The notes beneath the pieces were generated by a model. It did not search any database and was not told where the DNA came from. It saw only the letters and a list, made by a program, of their open reading frames with translations. A stretch of DNA of 8,364 nt, from NCBI GenBank assembly GCA_023406965.1, contig JAEXTI010000206.1, forward strand, positions 1-8,364, in the 5' to 3' direction. This document shows positions 1-6,893 of the stretch, piece by piece; the first letter of the stretch is position 1; each line of letters begins with the position of its first letter. Made by a program: the position numbers and the translations under genes. The stretch comes from Chloroflexota bacterium. Its GTDB lineage: Bacteria > Chloroflexota > Anaerolineae > Anaerolineales > Anaerolineaceae.

Positions 1-37
1 TGTGGGGGTTGCGGCGTAGCACCCCGCCATATTTAGG

Positions 38-109
38 TGATCCACCAGGGACTCGAACCCTGAACCTGCTGATTAAGAGTCAGTTGCTCTACCATTGAGC
101 TAGTGGACC
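38..109 (-). tRNA. tRNA-Lys (anticodon CTT)
   Basis: The reverse complement folds into a complete cloverleaf. The acceptor stem GGTCCAC pairs with GTGGATC, with one G-U pair. The D arm is GCTC/GAGC and the T arm is CAGGG-TTCGAGT-CCCTG. The anticodon arm ACTGA-CTCTTAA-TCAGC gives anticodon CTT (plus-strand bases 75-77), which reads AAG lysine codons. The outermost anticodon-stem pair is an A-C mismatch. The discriminator base is A, and CCA is not encoded: the next bases in the tRNA direction are CCT, so CCA must be added after transcription. It lies downstream of the phosphatase gene on the same strand and has a plausible promoter of its own. No convincing terminator is seen in the 37 bases left before the window edge. 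Confidence 0.95.
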
Positions 110-132
110 CTGGCGCACTTAACGCGCCCGCT

Positions 133-161
133 ATTTTAGCACACAAACGGCTTTTTGTTTA
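133..161 (-). promoter_or_regulatory. Putative sigma70-type promoter for tRNA-Lys
   Basis: On the minus strand TAAACA (161-156; four of six matches to TTGACA) is followed after exactly 17 bases by TAAAAT (138-133; five of six matches to TATAAT). Transcription would start near 126, some 17 bases before the mature tRNA 5' end. The -35 element includes the TAA stop codon of the phosphatase gene, so the tRNA promoter is embedded in the end of the preceding gene. This is motif matching only. Confidence 0.45.
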
Positions 162-677
162 GGGTATCTGGAATTCTGCCAGCCAGGTATCGACCCAGTC
201 CAGGCGTTTTTCGCCAACTCCTTCACGGGTGACGCGGCGCATTTGTTGCATTAAATCCAGCGCGGCGGCCCGGTCGAGTCCGCGCAGGCGTAGCAGGGCG
301 TAGGCGGCCATGCCGGTGCGGTGCATTCCGGCGGCACAGTGGATGAGCACCCAGCTTCCGGTGTCGATTTCGCGGTTGATGATTTGCAATTCTTGCAGCA
401 GTTCAAAGCGCTGCGGCGCGGGCAGGTCTTGACCGTTGGCCTGCTCGAACCAGTGCCATACCAGCCCGGCATGGGTGACTGCCGCGCCAACACGCTGGGC
501 TTCTTCGGCGGTGGACAGCAGGGTCAGAACGGTGGTGAGTCCTAGTTCTTTCCACTCGCCGAATTTGGACAAGGCCGGGCGCCCCCACAGCCCTAACCTG
601 CCCGCGCCCAGCTTGACCAGCCGGGGGGCTTTTTGTTTTTCAGAAGAGGGGGTTTGAGAAAAGTCGATGATGGACAC
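159..677 (-). CDS. Dual-specificity / tyrosine-type protein phosphatase (Cys-based, DSP-like)
   Basis: This 172-residue cytosolic protein has the Cys-based phosphatase signature HCAAGMHRTG at residues 113-122: the nucleophile is Cys114 and the phosphate-binding arginine is Arg120 (CX5R), followed by the usual Thr. A region rich in Trp and acidic residues about 30 residues upstream (around 74-84, including Asp84) is where the general acid normally sits; its exact identity is not certain. The length fits a minimal dual-specificity phosphatase domain (CDKN3/DSP-like), with no membrane segment or signal peptide. The family hydrolyses phosphoester bonds on Tyr/Ser/Thr, and some members act on RNA, lipids or sugars, so the substrate is open. 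The start codon is GTG (675-677), preceded by AGGGG about 5 bases away. The gene begins 19 bases after the DUF2142 gene, so it is probably the last gene of the glycosylation operon. A role in controlling surface-glycan synthesis is inferred from position only. Confidence 0.85.
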   Translation of the reverse strand: MSIIDFSQTPSSEKQKAPRLVKLGAGRLGLWGRPALSKFGEWKELGLTTVLTLLSTAEEAQRVGAAVTHAGLVWHWFEQANGQDLPAPQRFELLQELQIINREIDTGSWVLIHCAAGMHRTGMAAYALLRLRGLDRAAALDLMQQMRRVTREGVGEKRLDWVDTWLAEFQIP

Positions 678-696
678 GGGGCCCCTGCTTAATCTC

Positions 697-2535
697 TCAA
701 CGGCCAGAGGGATGCAGCAATCTTTCCAGTCCGGTCAGGCAACCGTAACGGAAGAATAGATCACCAACCTGCGTTTCAGAACCGATGCTAAGTTCTCCGT
801 CAAGGAATTCGTTGCGGTCGGATACCCCAACCTCGACCTCACTCAACGGCAGGTCGCCAGCAGCGGTAATTTGCAGTGCAAAGGTCTGGTCGGCCGAGTC
901 GGGAATGGCAGGAAAATCTATCTCAAGCCAGTCATCTGAGGGTAATTCGACAGCCGGGATACTGCGCGAAATAACCATCTCACCTGTGTCTGCATTCAGC
1001 ACCGTAACAGCCAGCCAGCCGACATCCGCGCTATGATCGTACAGCCATAGGCTGGTTTTTGTGAGATTGTTGCATTGAGCGGTAAAGGTCTGTGAGACCG
1101 GTTGGGCGGCAGGCAAAGCTATCGTCAGGCTGGATGCGGCTGTTTGATTTTTGTGCCGCGGGAGCGTGCATAGGCCTGTGGTATACCAAGCGCTTCCACA
1201 GGTGAAATGGTAGGCCAGGGAAAGCCCGCCAACGGTCAGCAGCGCGACGAAGGCAGAGCCACCCCATAGCCAACCAGATTTCAGACGCAGGACAGCCCGG
1301 GTGGGCAGGCAGGCGAGAAACAAGAGCGGCGTGATGAACAGGAAGTAACGCCCCTGCACGCCGGGGATCAGGGTGGTACCCGGCGGATTATAGAGTAGGT
1401 AGAACAAAACAAGAGTTAGCAGGAACACAATTATAAAGGTGGCTAAGGCGATCAGCCGTTTGCGCCGGTTGAGCAGGCCGCCCATCGAATCGCTGAGCAT
1501 GGCCAGAAGAATGAGCAACGGGGTGATCCAATAAACTGGTTTCGGCAGCGGCCAGTAGCCAAATCCACTGACCCCTACCCAGTTGCGCGCATAACGGGGA
1601 GTTTGGGTGAGGATGGTTTGTCCGATGGAAGTGAAGAAGCGGCCAGGGTCCTGGAGGATTAGCTTGATTTGTTCCGAGGCATTGTAGGTGTCAATGGTGG
1701 TTGAAGTGAGCAGTTCGGATGCGGTCAGAAAGTTCCATCCCAGGCAGACGACGGCGATGGCCAGAATGGCGAAGACGATGAACCCTGCCAGCCACTTTTT
1801 GGAGCCAAACTTTGCTCGGGGAATGAGCAGCAGGGCGAACAGAAGTGGAACCGTGTTGAGTTTAAGTGTGCAGACAGCCAGCGTCAACAGCGCGGTGATG
1901 AACCAATCTTTCCTGGTGAATGTTTCCCGTTTCTCCGCGGTGTTCATATATAAAGCCCAGGCGATGAAGACGAAGGCAATGCCGTTGTTGGTTGAATCGG
2001 GGGAAACGGAGGCGGCCTGGATGAGCGACATAGGTGTGGCGGCCAGGATGCCGAGCAACCATTTGCCTACCGGGATGATGCGGATGGACAGGTAGACCAG
2101 CAGCACATAGATGAGCAGGTAAGACAGGCGGATGGCGTAATAGATGAATCCGACTGGCAAGTCGAGCAGGCGACCCATCACGCCCATGATGAAGGCTTGA
2201 GGCAGGTACAGGGTGAAGAAATATCGGGCGCGAGTGGAGTGGTTGATGAAGTTGTCCCAATCGATTTCGGCGAAGAGTTGTTCTTTCCAGATGTCCCAGG
2301 TGATGGGCTGCAAGTTCACACTCTGCCGATAGGAGATCTGGCTGAACACTTGAGGATAGTTTGGTCCAGTGGAAAGGTGTTGATTGGGCACCAGGGCCCC
2401 GGTGGACATTTCCCATATGCGGCCGATGTGAGTATCTTCGTCCGCGCCGGCGCCAAAAGGTGTGATCAGGGCAAGGAGTGTACCGAAGATGAGGATGATG
2501 ACGGAAAAGATAATTTCAGGTCTGAGTTTTTTCAT
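697..2535 (-). CDS. DUF2142 family polytopic membrane protein (predicted GT-C glycosyltransferase) with C-terminal extracytoplasmic domain
   Basis: This 612-residue protein begins with a membrane helix (about 8-27). The first external loop then carries an Asp-Glu pair (residues 32-33) followed by His and Arg, the DExxH..R arrangement of DUF2142 proteins and related GT-C enzymes, where loop-1 acidic residues are catalytic. Further family landmarks are SPDSTNNG (178-185) and GVQGRYF (392-398). About ten hydrophobic segments run to residue 445. Residues about 465-600 are hydrophilic and rich in alternating beta-type residues, resembling a beta-sandwich and probably lying outside the cell. The family is thought to move sugars from lipid-phosphate donors onto cell-envelope acceptors, but substrates are unproven. 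The gene lies 28 bases after the GT87-like gene and 19 before the phosphatase. The ATG start lacks a strong Shine-Dalgarno, so translation may depend on coupling. Family assignment is fairly sure; activity is inferred. Confidence 0.8.
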   Translation of the reverse strand: MKKLRPEIIFSVIILIFGTLLALITPFGAGADEDTHIGRIWEMSTGALVPNQHLSTGPNYPQVFSQISYRQSVNLQPITWDIWKEQLFAEIDWDNFINHSTRARYFFTLYLPQAFIMGVMGRLLDLPVGFIYYAIRLSYLLIYVLLVYLSIRIIPVGKWLLGILAATPMSLIQAASVSPDSTNNGIAFVFIAWALYMNTAEKRETFTRKDWFITALLTLAVCTLKLNTVPLLFALLLIPRAKFGSKKWLAGFIVFAILAIAVVCLGWNFLTASELLTSTTIDTYNASEQIKLILQDPGRFFTSIGQTILTQTPRYARNWVGVSGFGYWPLPKPVYWITPLLILLAMLSDSMGGLLNRRKRLIALATFIIVFLLTLVLFYLLYNPPGTTLIPGVQGRYFLFITPLLFLACLPTRAVLRLKSGWLWGGSAFVALLTVGGLSLAYHFTCGSAWYTTGLCTLPRHKNQTAASSLTIALPAAQPVSQTFTAQCNNLTKTSLWLYDHSADVGWLAVTVLNADTGEMVISRSIPAVELPSDDWLEIDFPAIPDSADQTFALQITAAGDLPLSEVEVGVSDRNEFLDGELSIGSETQVGDLFFRYGCLTGLERLLHPSGR

Positions 2536-2563
2536 TGTAAAGAATCTCGCTCAACAGTGGAAA

Positions 2564-3886
2564 TCAGGTCAAATCTAGAAAATTGGTTGGAGAGCCTGAC
2601 CAGCGTGCTTGGGCGACTCGGGCATAGGCCAACCCGGTGGTCGCGAATGCCATGTTCATCAGCGCAGGCAGGTTATTTGCTATAGGAATGGGCAGATCGG
2701 GGTGGTAAAGCAAGGTGGAGAAATAGGACGCGCTGAACCACAGCGCCAGAAGGAGAGCAGCCACGTCCAGGCGCTTGCGGCCGGTACTGCGAAGTTCCAG
2801 GTGGTTGAACAGCAGGACTACCGGCGCAACCAATATCGACAGCTTGTAATCGTGGCTGGTGGAGGGAATGAGCATGGTTGCCAAGGTAAGCAGGATTAGG
2901 AGGTAAGGGTTTGCAGCACTGATCCGCTTGCGGTAGATTAGCGCCCATGCAGCCACCAAGAACAGGGCGAAAACTGCTATGAGGAGCAGAGAAAACACAC
3001 GGATGTTACCATCAAGTATGTTTAAGTCTTCTGATGCCCGCTGTGCAACTGTTCGTACGAAGGAATCGATGGAGTGGTTACCTACCCATGCATAGCTGGG
3101 ATTGCCTAACTGGCCCATGAGCGCGCGGATGAAATCTTGAAACACATTCCAGCCCAGGACGATTAAACCGGCCAGGTTGGCCAGCCCCAGCAGCCCCCAG
3201 CGTAGCAGATTGTGCTTCCAGTCGCGCCAGTTCAATGTGAAGCATAGGATGAAAACAAGTGGGTATATCTTGATGTTGACGGAAACGACGAAAAGCAGGT
3301 AGGCTAGCAACCGCAAGCGAGGGTGATGGTGAAAGAGATAAATTGCCGCGTAGCATAATACCATGACCAGCAAGTCAAACTGACCGCGCTCCAATTGAAA
3401 CAACAGACCATAAGAAAACAAGCCGCTTACCAACCCTAGAGTGGCCATTTGACTCCAGCGGCGGGGTCTGGAAACCAACCAGGGATATAGCCAGGTGATG
3501 GCCAGAAAGCTCAAGAAGTTGAGCACGGTGATGTATACGTAGCTTTGATCGGGACCGAAGCGCACGAAGGGAGCAAAGAGCAGGGCTTGCAGGGGCGGAT
3601 AATAGTTTGGGGGGATGTAAGGTGAGCCGTCCTCAAGTAGCGCTTTGGAGAAGCCCAAATATTCGCGCAGGTCGCCGCCGATAGGGTTGATGACAGGAAA
3701 ATCGGGGTAGACGCGTAGTTCGTGGTAATCATTCAAGAAAACTGGCACGACGTAGTAGGCGAAGAAGACCACGCAAAATACACCTAGCATCCAGGAGGCG
3801 AAAGGGATGCGGAGCAGACGGGCGACGGAGTTTTGCCAGAAGGAACGAACAGGCGCGGGCGGCTGGGGTTGGTTGGATGGGCTCAT
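2564..3886 (-). CDS. GT87/DUF2029-like polyprenyl-phosphate-sugar-dependent glycosyltransferase (GT-C)
   Basis: This is a 440-residue polytopic membrane protein. A first helix lies at about 32-50. The following external loop contains GGDLREYL (70-77), whose Asp72 is the likely catalytic base, and then NYYPPLQ (94-100), the YPP motif typical of DUF2029/GT87. A late SHDYKL motif precedes the last helices, as in the family. GT87 enzymes such as mycobacterial PimE transfer mannose from polyprenyl-phosphate-mannose on the outer membrane face. The frame stays open 112 codons upstream to 4222, but that stretch only shadows the small transporter gene and reads as low-quality His/Arg/Pro-rich sequence. 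The ATG at 3884-3886 overlaps the preceding stop as ATGA and is the natural start, so translation is probably coupled. Donor and acceptor sugars cannot be read from the sequence. Confidence 0.82.
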   Translation of the reverse strand: MSPSNQPQPPAPVRSFWQNSVARLLRIPFASWMLGVFCVVFFAYYVVPVFLNDYHELRVYPDFPVINPIGGDLREYLGFSKALLEDGSPYIPPNYYPPLQALLFAPFVRFGPDQSYVYITVLNFLSFLAITWLYPWLVSRPRRWSQMATLGLVSGLFSYGLLFQLERGQFDLLVMVLCYAAIYLFHHHPRLRLLAYLLFVVSVNIKIYPLVFILCFTLNWRDWKHNLLRWGLLGLANLAGLIVLGWNVFQDFIRALMGQLGNPSYAWVGNHSIDSFVRTVAQRASEDLNILDGNIRVFSLLLIAVFALFLVAAWALIYRKRISAANPYLLILLTLATMLIPSTSHDYKLSILVAPVVLLFNHLELRSTGRKRLDVAALLLALWFSASYFSTLLYHPDLPIPIANNLPALMNMAFATTGLAYARVAQARWSGSPTNFLDLT

Positions 3887-4266
3887 AATGTTAGCAGCAC
3901 TACTCCAAGGATAACGAAAAAGGCTCCCCCCCACTGCCTCAAGGTAAGGCTTTCGTGCAGGAAGATGACGTTGAGCAGAACCGTGGTCAGGTAAGAGGTG
4001 GAGGTGATGAACACCGTGATGGTGGTGGAGCTTTTGGCAAGCGAAGGAATGGACAGCAGGGCGTTGTTGATGAGGATGAAGGTGAAGCGCGCCACCACGG
4101 CCAGGACGAAGGCCAGGATGAAGCGCCAGTCGAAGATGATTTTGAAAAAGCGCTGGAAAATATCCCCTGAAATGAGTTCGCGGTTGCCTGTCAGAACGAT
4201 GGAGATGGAGGTCACCACGCAAAACAACAGAGTGAGGAGGACCACTTTGAGTAGATTGCTATCCAT
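3883..4266 (-). CDS. Small DMT-superfamily (EamA/ArnE-ArnF-like) membrane protein, possible lipid-linked sugar flippase
   Basis: This 127-residue protein is almost wholly hydrophobic, with four predicted helices at about 6-26, 48-70, 80-103 and 110-126. The ending, HESLTLRQWGG then a glycine-containing last helix, is the typical end of an EamA half-unit. One four-helix unit is the size of SMR-like proteins such as ArnE and ArnF, which act as dimers and flip undecaprenyl-phosphate-aminoarabinose. Lying between a polyprenyl-phosphate glycosyltransferase and two GT-C enzymes, a role in flipping a polyprenyl-phosphate-sugar is the best inference; a drug or metabolite exporter is the alternative. 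The ATG is preceded by AAGGAA at about 8 bases, a good Shine-Dalgarno. The stop overlaps the next start (ATGA). A run of seven G on the coding strand (3926-3932 in the window) lies in the codons for the Trp-Gly-Gly near the end. Confidence 0.75.
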   Translation of the reverse strand: MDSNLLKVVLLTLLFCVVTSISIVLTGNRELISGDIFQRFFKIIFDWRFILAFVLAVVARFTFILINNALLSIPSLAKSSTTITVFITSTSYLTTVLLNVIFLHESLTLRQWGGAFFVILGVVLLTL

Positions 4267-4300
4267 TACTTAGTTCCTTATCGTTCCCGCCCATTTGGGT

Positions 4301-5065
4301 TCACTTCATCATCCGGTAGGCCAGTTTGATCAGGGCGTTGTGACCGCGATGCGCCCAGTCGATGGCCCGGCTCTTATTGTACCGTCTTAAAACCTGAATC
4401 TCCTCGTCAAATTGCTGCACATACTGCGAGCCGCCCTTGGAGGTTTTGTGAATGCGAAAGACCGAAAGCGGCTGTGGAACGACCAGCGGCGGAGCCACAC
4501 GGATAGCGCGCATCCAAAAATCGTAATCCATGGTGTAGCGCAGATTCACGTCCAGCGGCCCGGCCGCTTCCCACAGCGCTCGACTCCAGAACGTGCTGGG
4601 CTGGATGATGTAATTAAGCACCGAAAGTAGCCCGGCCGATGAAAACTTGCGCCAGAAGGTCTTGTAGCCGACCACAAAGCCCTGCATCTTGCGCGAGTCT
4701 TGATCGACAATGCGATAATCTCCGGTGAGCCACACACAACCGCTTTGCGCAAAGCGCTCGACCACCCGGTGGAGCGCGCCGGGCAGGTAGTAGTCGTCGG
4801 AGTTGAGGAAGGCCAGGATGTCGCCCGAAACCATGCTCATGCCGCGGTTGATGGCGTCGGCTTGCCCGTTGTCCTTCTGGCTCACCCAGCGGAGGTCCGC
4901 GCCGTAGGAGCGCAAGATATCTAGCGTGCCGTCCGTCGAGCCGCCATCCATGATGATGTATTCCAGGTTGGGATAGTTCTGGCCCAGCACGGAGTCGATG
5001 GTCTGGCGGATGAAGGACCCCTGGTTGAAGGAAGGGGTGATGATGGAGATTTTGGGGGCGTCCAT
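4301..5065 (-). CDS. Family 2 glycosyltransferase (GT-A, soluble)
   Basis: This 254-residue protein opens with ISIITPSFNQG (6-16), the nucleotide-binding strand and loop typical of GT2. It continues with MDGGSTDGT (39-47) and the metal-binding NSDD (88-91), a DXD-type motif. QPSTFW (155-160) and DYDFWMR (180-186) are common in GT2 enzymes of surface polysaccharide clusters, the latter at the position of the catalytic acidic residue. No membrane segment is visible, so it acts in the cytosol or at the inner membrane face, adding a sugar from a nucleotide donor. The ATG is preceded by AGGTGA, nine bases upstream, which also contains the TGA stop of the previous gene; the two genes are seven bases apart and probably coupled. 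Sugar specificity cannot be read from these motifs. Confidence 0.88.
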   Translation of the reverse strand: MDAPKISIITPSFNQGSFIRQTIDSVLGQNYPNLEYIIMDGGSTDGTLDILRSYGADLRWVSQKDNGQADAINRGMSMVSGDILAFLNSDDYYLPGALHRVVERFAQSGCVWLTGDYRIVDQDSRKMQGFVVGYKTFWRKFSSAGLLSVLNYIIQPSTFWSRALWEAAGPLDVNLRYTMDYDFWMRAIRVAPPLVVPQPLSVFRIHKTSKGGSQYVQQFDEEIQVLRRYNKSRAIDWAHRGHNALIKLAYRMMK

Positions 5066-5072
5066 CCCCGCG

Positions 5073-6023
5073 TCACCTGCGCCGCTCGGGCGTGTTTTGA
5101 ATGTCCATGACCACCGCCTGGAGCAGAAACTGCAAGCCGATGATCAGCGGCAGAATGGCGATCATGACCGTGCCCGTCGAGGCGGCCACCTGCAACTGGG
5201 AGGATTTCCACCAGTGATACCCGCCCCAGGCCGCGCCAAACAAAACGCTGGTCCACCCGGCCAGCAGGAACACGGTCACGGCTGTGAAATCTCGGATGAA
5301 GTAGAAATACAAAATGCGCCGCAACATACCGCGCAGCAAGCGGGGAGGGAACCCAAACAGCGATTTCGAGATGGACAGAGAACTTTTTTCATCCCCATAC
5401 ACGGCCGGGATGTACACGTCTTTGACCACCAGGCGCTGCAAGCCTAATTCGAGCAACATACTGGTCTCAAAAAAATAGCGATTGGCCAACCGGTCGAAGT
5501 TTAGCTCGCGGACGGCCTCGGCGCTGATAGCCGTGTAGCCGTTGGTGGGGTCGAAGATGTTCCAGTAACCCGAGGCGGCTTTGGTCAAAAAGGACAGGCC
5601 CAGGTTGCCGATGCGGCGCAGATAGGGCATTTTGGTGAGGGCTTTTTCGTGCAAGAAGCGGTTGCCCTTGGCGTAATCGGCTTCACCCGACAGGAGTGGG
5701 GCAATGAGCTGGCCCAGATAGGCCGGGTCCATCTGCCCGTCGCTGTCCATCTTGACCATCACATCCGCGCCCAATTCCAGGGCCGCGCGATAGCCGGTTT
5801 GCATGGCCCCGCCCACGCCATGGTTCTGGGTGTGGCACAGCAGGGTGATGCGATCATCGGCGCGTTGGCACTGCTCCACAACCTGGACGGTGGAATCGGG
5901 GCTGCAATCATCGACCACAATGATGCCGCTCACGCGCTCGGGGATGCGTTGCAACACCGCCGGGAGGGCGGCTTCGGCGCGGTAGGCGGGGATGACGATA
6001 AAGATCTTAGGGTCGGGGGTCAT
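5073..6023 (-). CDS. Dolichol/polyprenyl-phosphate mannosyltransferase-like GT2 with two C-terminal membrane helices
   Basis: This 316-residue protein has an N-terminal GT-A domain of the DPM1/GtrB type: FIVIPAYRAE (8-17), VVDDCSPDST (36-45), NHGVGGAMQTG (67-77) and the DXD motif MDSDGQMDP (92-100). FDPTNGYTA (157-165) is also characteristic of polyprenyl-phosphate sugar transferases. The chain ends with two hydrophobic helices at about 245-268 and 284-307, as in GtrB-like enzymes. The family transfers mannose or glucose from a nucleotide sugar to a polyprenyl phosphate on the cytosolic side, making the donor for GT-C enzymes. It is the first gene of the tight glycosylation block and can supply the GT87-like and DUF2142 enzymes encoded downstream. 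The ATG has only a weak GGA about 6 bases upstream. Mannose is the likeliest sugar given the GT87 partner, but this is inference. Confidence 0.88.
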   Translation of the reverse strand: MTPDPKIFIVIPAYRAEAALPAVLQRIPERVSGIIVVDDCSPDSTVQVVEQCQRADDRITLLCHTQNHGVGGAMQTGYRAALELGADVMVKMDSDGQMDPAYLGQLIAPLLSGEADYAKGNRFLHEKALTKMPYLRRIGNLGLSFLTKAASGYWNIFDPTNGYTAISAEAVRELNFDRLANRYFFETSMLLELGLQRLVVKDVYIPAVYGDEKSSLSISKSLFGFPPRLLRGMLRRILYFYFIRDFTAVTVFLLAGWTSVLFGAAWGGYHWWKSSQLQVAASTGTVMIAILPLIIGLQFLLQAVVMDIQNTPERRR

Positions 6024-6088
6024 GAAGATCCAAAAAGAGCAGGGTTGTTACCGAAGCTATTGTAATGGAGATTGGGGGTTAAGGGTAG

Positions 6089-6829
6089 CTACGGCCCATA
6101 CGGGAACTGCCCGGCCCCGGCGTAATCCGCATTATCCAGCAGGGGCACGCCGCTGTCGACGAGCACATTGCCGTACACATCTGTGACGCGGAAGGTGAAC
6201 GGGCCCGGGCCCATGCCGGGGTTTTGCTGGACGAAGTAATTGTAGCTGACGCGCGGCACATTCACCCACACCCCGCTTCCGTTGCGGTATTCGAACTTGG
6301 CGATGGGGTTGCGGTGGTTGCGGATTTGCACGGCTGTCCACCACTGGTTGGTTCCATCCTTGAAGTGATAGATGATCGGCCCGCTGATTTCGGGGCTGAT
6401 TAGCTGCCAGGTGATGTCTACCCGGCCTTTGTTGAGGTCGTCGATGGCGGCAAAGGCTTGCTGGCTCAAATCAAGGTGCCCGGCCTTGCACTCGGGGCAC
6501 AGATCCACGATGCGCACGGTCACCTCGCCTTTGGCCCCTTTGACGCGGATGTACGAGCCGCACACCGCCGAGCCGTTGTACTCCTCTGCGTTAATCGCCG
6601 TCACCATCAGGTCGCCGGGCGTGGCCGGAAAGCCGCATGCGCCCTCCCCGGTGGCGTAGTAATAGGTGGCGATGCCGGTGTGGATGGGGGGGGTTGGCGC
6701 GCGAGAGATGAAGGGCAGGTAAGCCACCGGGAAGAGGGTTTGCCCGGCGGCGGGAGAACTGCCCGCCAGGACCAGGATCGATAGAAAAAGCGCAGCCCCG
6801 ATGAGGTTCAACTTCCATTTCGAGCGCAT
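6089..6829 (-). CDS. Secreted bacterial expansin (EXLX1/YoaJ-like), two-domain
   Basis: This 246-residue protein starts with a signal peptide (positive MRSKWK, a hydrophobic core to about 24, then small residues near AAGQ), followed by a short linker with VAYLPFISR and a Pro-rich stretch. Residues 50-145 form the double-psi beta-barrel domain 1: GIATYYYA (52-59), AINAEEYNG (78-86) and the VDLCPEC...GHLDLS segment (108-122). Residues about 148-246 form the CBM63-like domain 2 with Trp163-Trp164, IRNHRNP and Tyr196, matching the cellulose-binding aromatics of Bacillus subtilis EXLX1. Asp109 and Asp120 match its functional Asp71 and Asp82, but its Tyr73 position is Cys111. Cys65, Cys90, Cys111 and Cys114 could form disulfides. 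The frame is open 21 codons further up, but AGGAG six bases before this ATG and the signal peptide fix the start. Expansins loosen cellulose-containing walls without hydrolysis. Whether it shares a transcript with the genes 65 bases downstream is unclear. Confidence 0.9.
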   Translation of the reverse strand: MRSKWKLNLIGAALFLSILVLAGSSPAAGQTLFPVAYLPFISRAPTPPIHTGIATYYYATGEGACGFPATPGDLMVTAINAEEYNGSAVCGSYIRVKGAKGEVTVRIVDLCPECKAGHLDLSQQAFAAIDDLNKGRVDITWQLISPEISGPIIYHFKDGTNQWWTAVQIRNHRNPIAKFEYRNGSGVWVNVPRVSYNYFVQQNPGMGPGPFTFRVTDVYGNVLVDSGVPLLDNADYAGAGQFPYGP

Positions 6830-6863
6830 GTTTTGCTCCTGTTTTTGGAGGTGCCCCCGCCTC

Positions 6864-6893
6864 ATTATCCTCGAAAACTGCTTGTTCTGCAAA
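6864..6893 (-). promoter_or_regulatory. Weak candidate promoter upstream of the expansin gene
   Basis: On the minus strand GATAAT (6869-6864) resembles a -10 box and is preceded after 18 bases by TTTGCA (6893-6888), a poor -35 match. It lies 34 bases before the chosen expansin start, just upstream of its Shine-Dalgarno. The long upstream extension of the expansin frame would overlap this element. Motif matching only. Confidence 0.2.

Noticed and set aside
11..28. Possible terminator hairpin after the tRNA
   Set aside because: Only about four G-C pairs form and no T-tract follows in the transcription direction.
3926..3932. Seven-base G tract in the DMT gene as a phase-variation site
   Set aside because: It falls in the conserved Trp-Gly-Gly codons near the end of the gene, where glycine codons readily explain it; no variation evidence.
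3887..4222. N-terminal extension of the GT87-like frame by 112 codons
   Set aside because: The sequence is an out-of-frame reading of the DMT gene, rich in His, Arg and Pro. The ATGA overlap start gives the normal family N-terminus.
4286..4300. Small CCC-ATTT-GGG hairpin between the GT2 and DMT genes as a terminator
   Set aside because: A three-pair stem without a T-tract in a tight operon is not credible.
6024..6088. Separate promoter for the glycosyltransferase block (TACAAT-like box near 6059-6064)
   Set aside because: No acceptable -35 element at 16-19 bases; the evidence is too weak to list.
6830..6892. Upstream ATG giving a 267-residue expansin
   Set aside because: The extension places 21 extra charged and polar residues before a good signal peptide and has no Shine-Dalgarno, whereas AGGAG precedes the chosen ATG.
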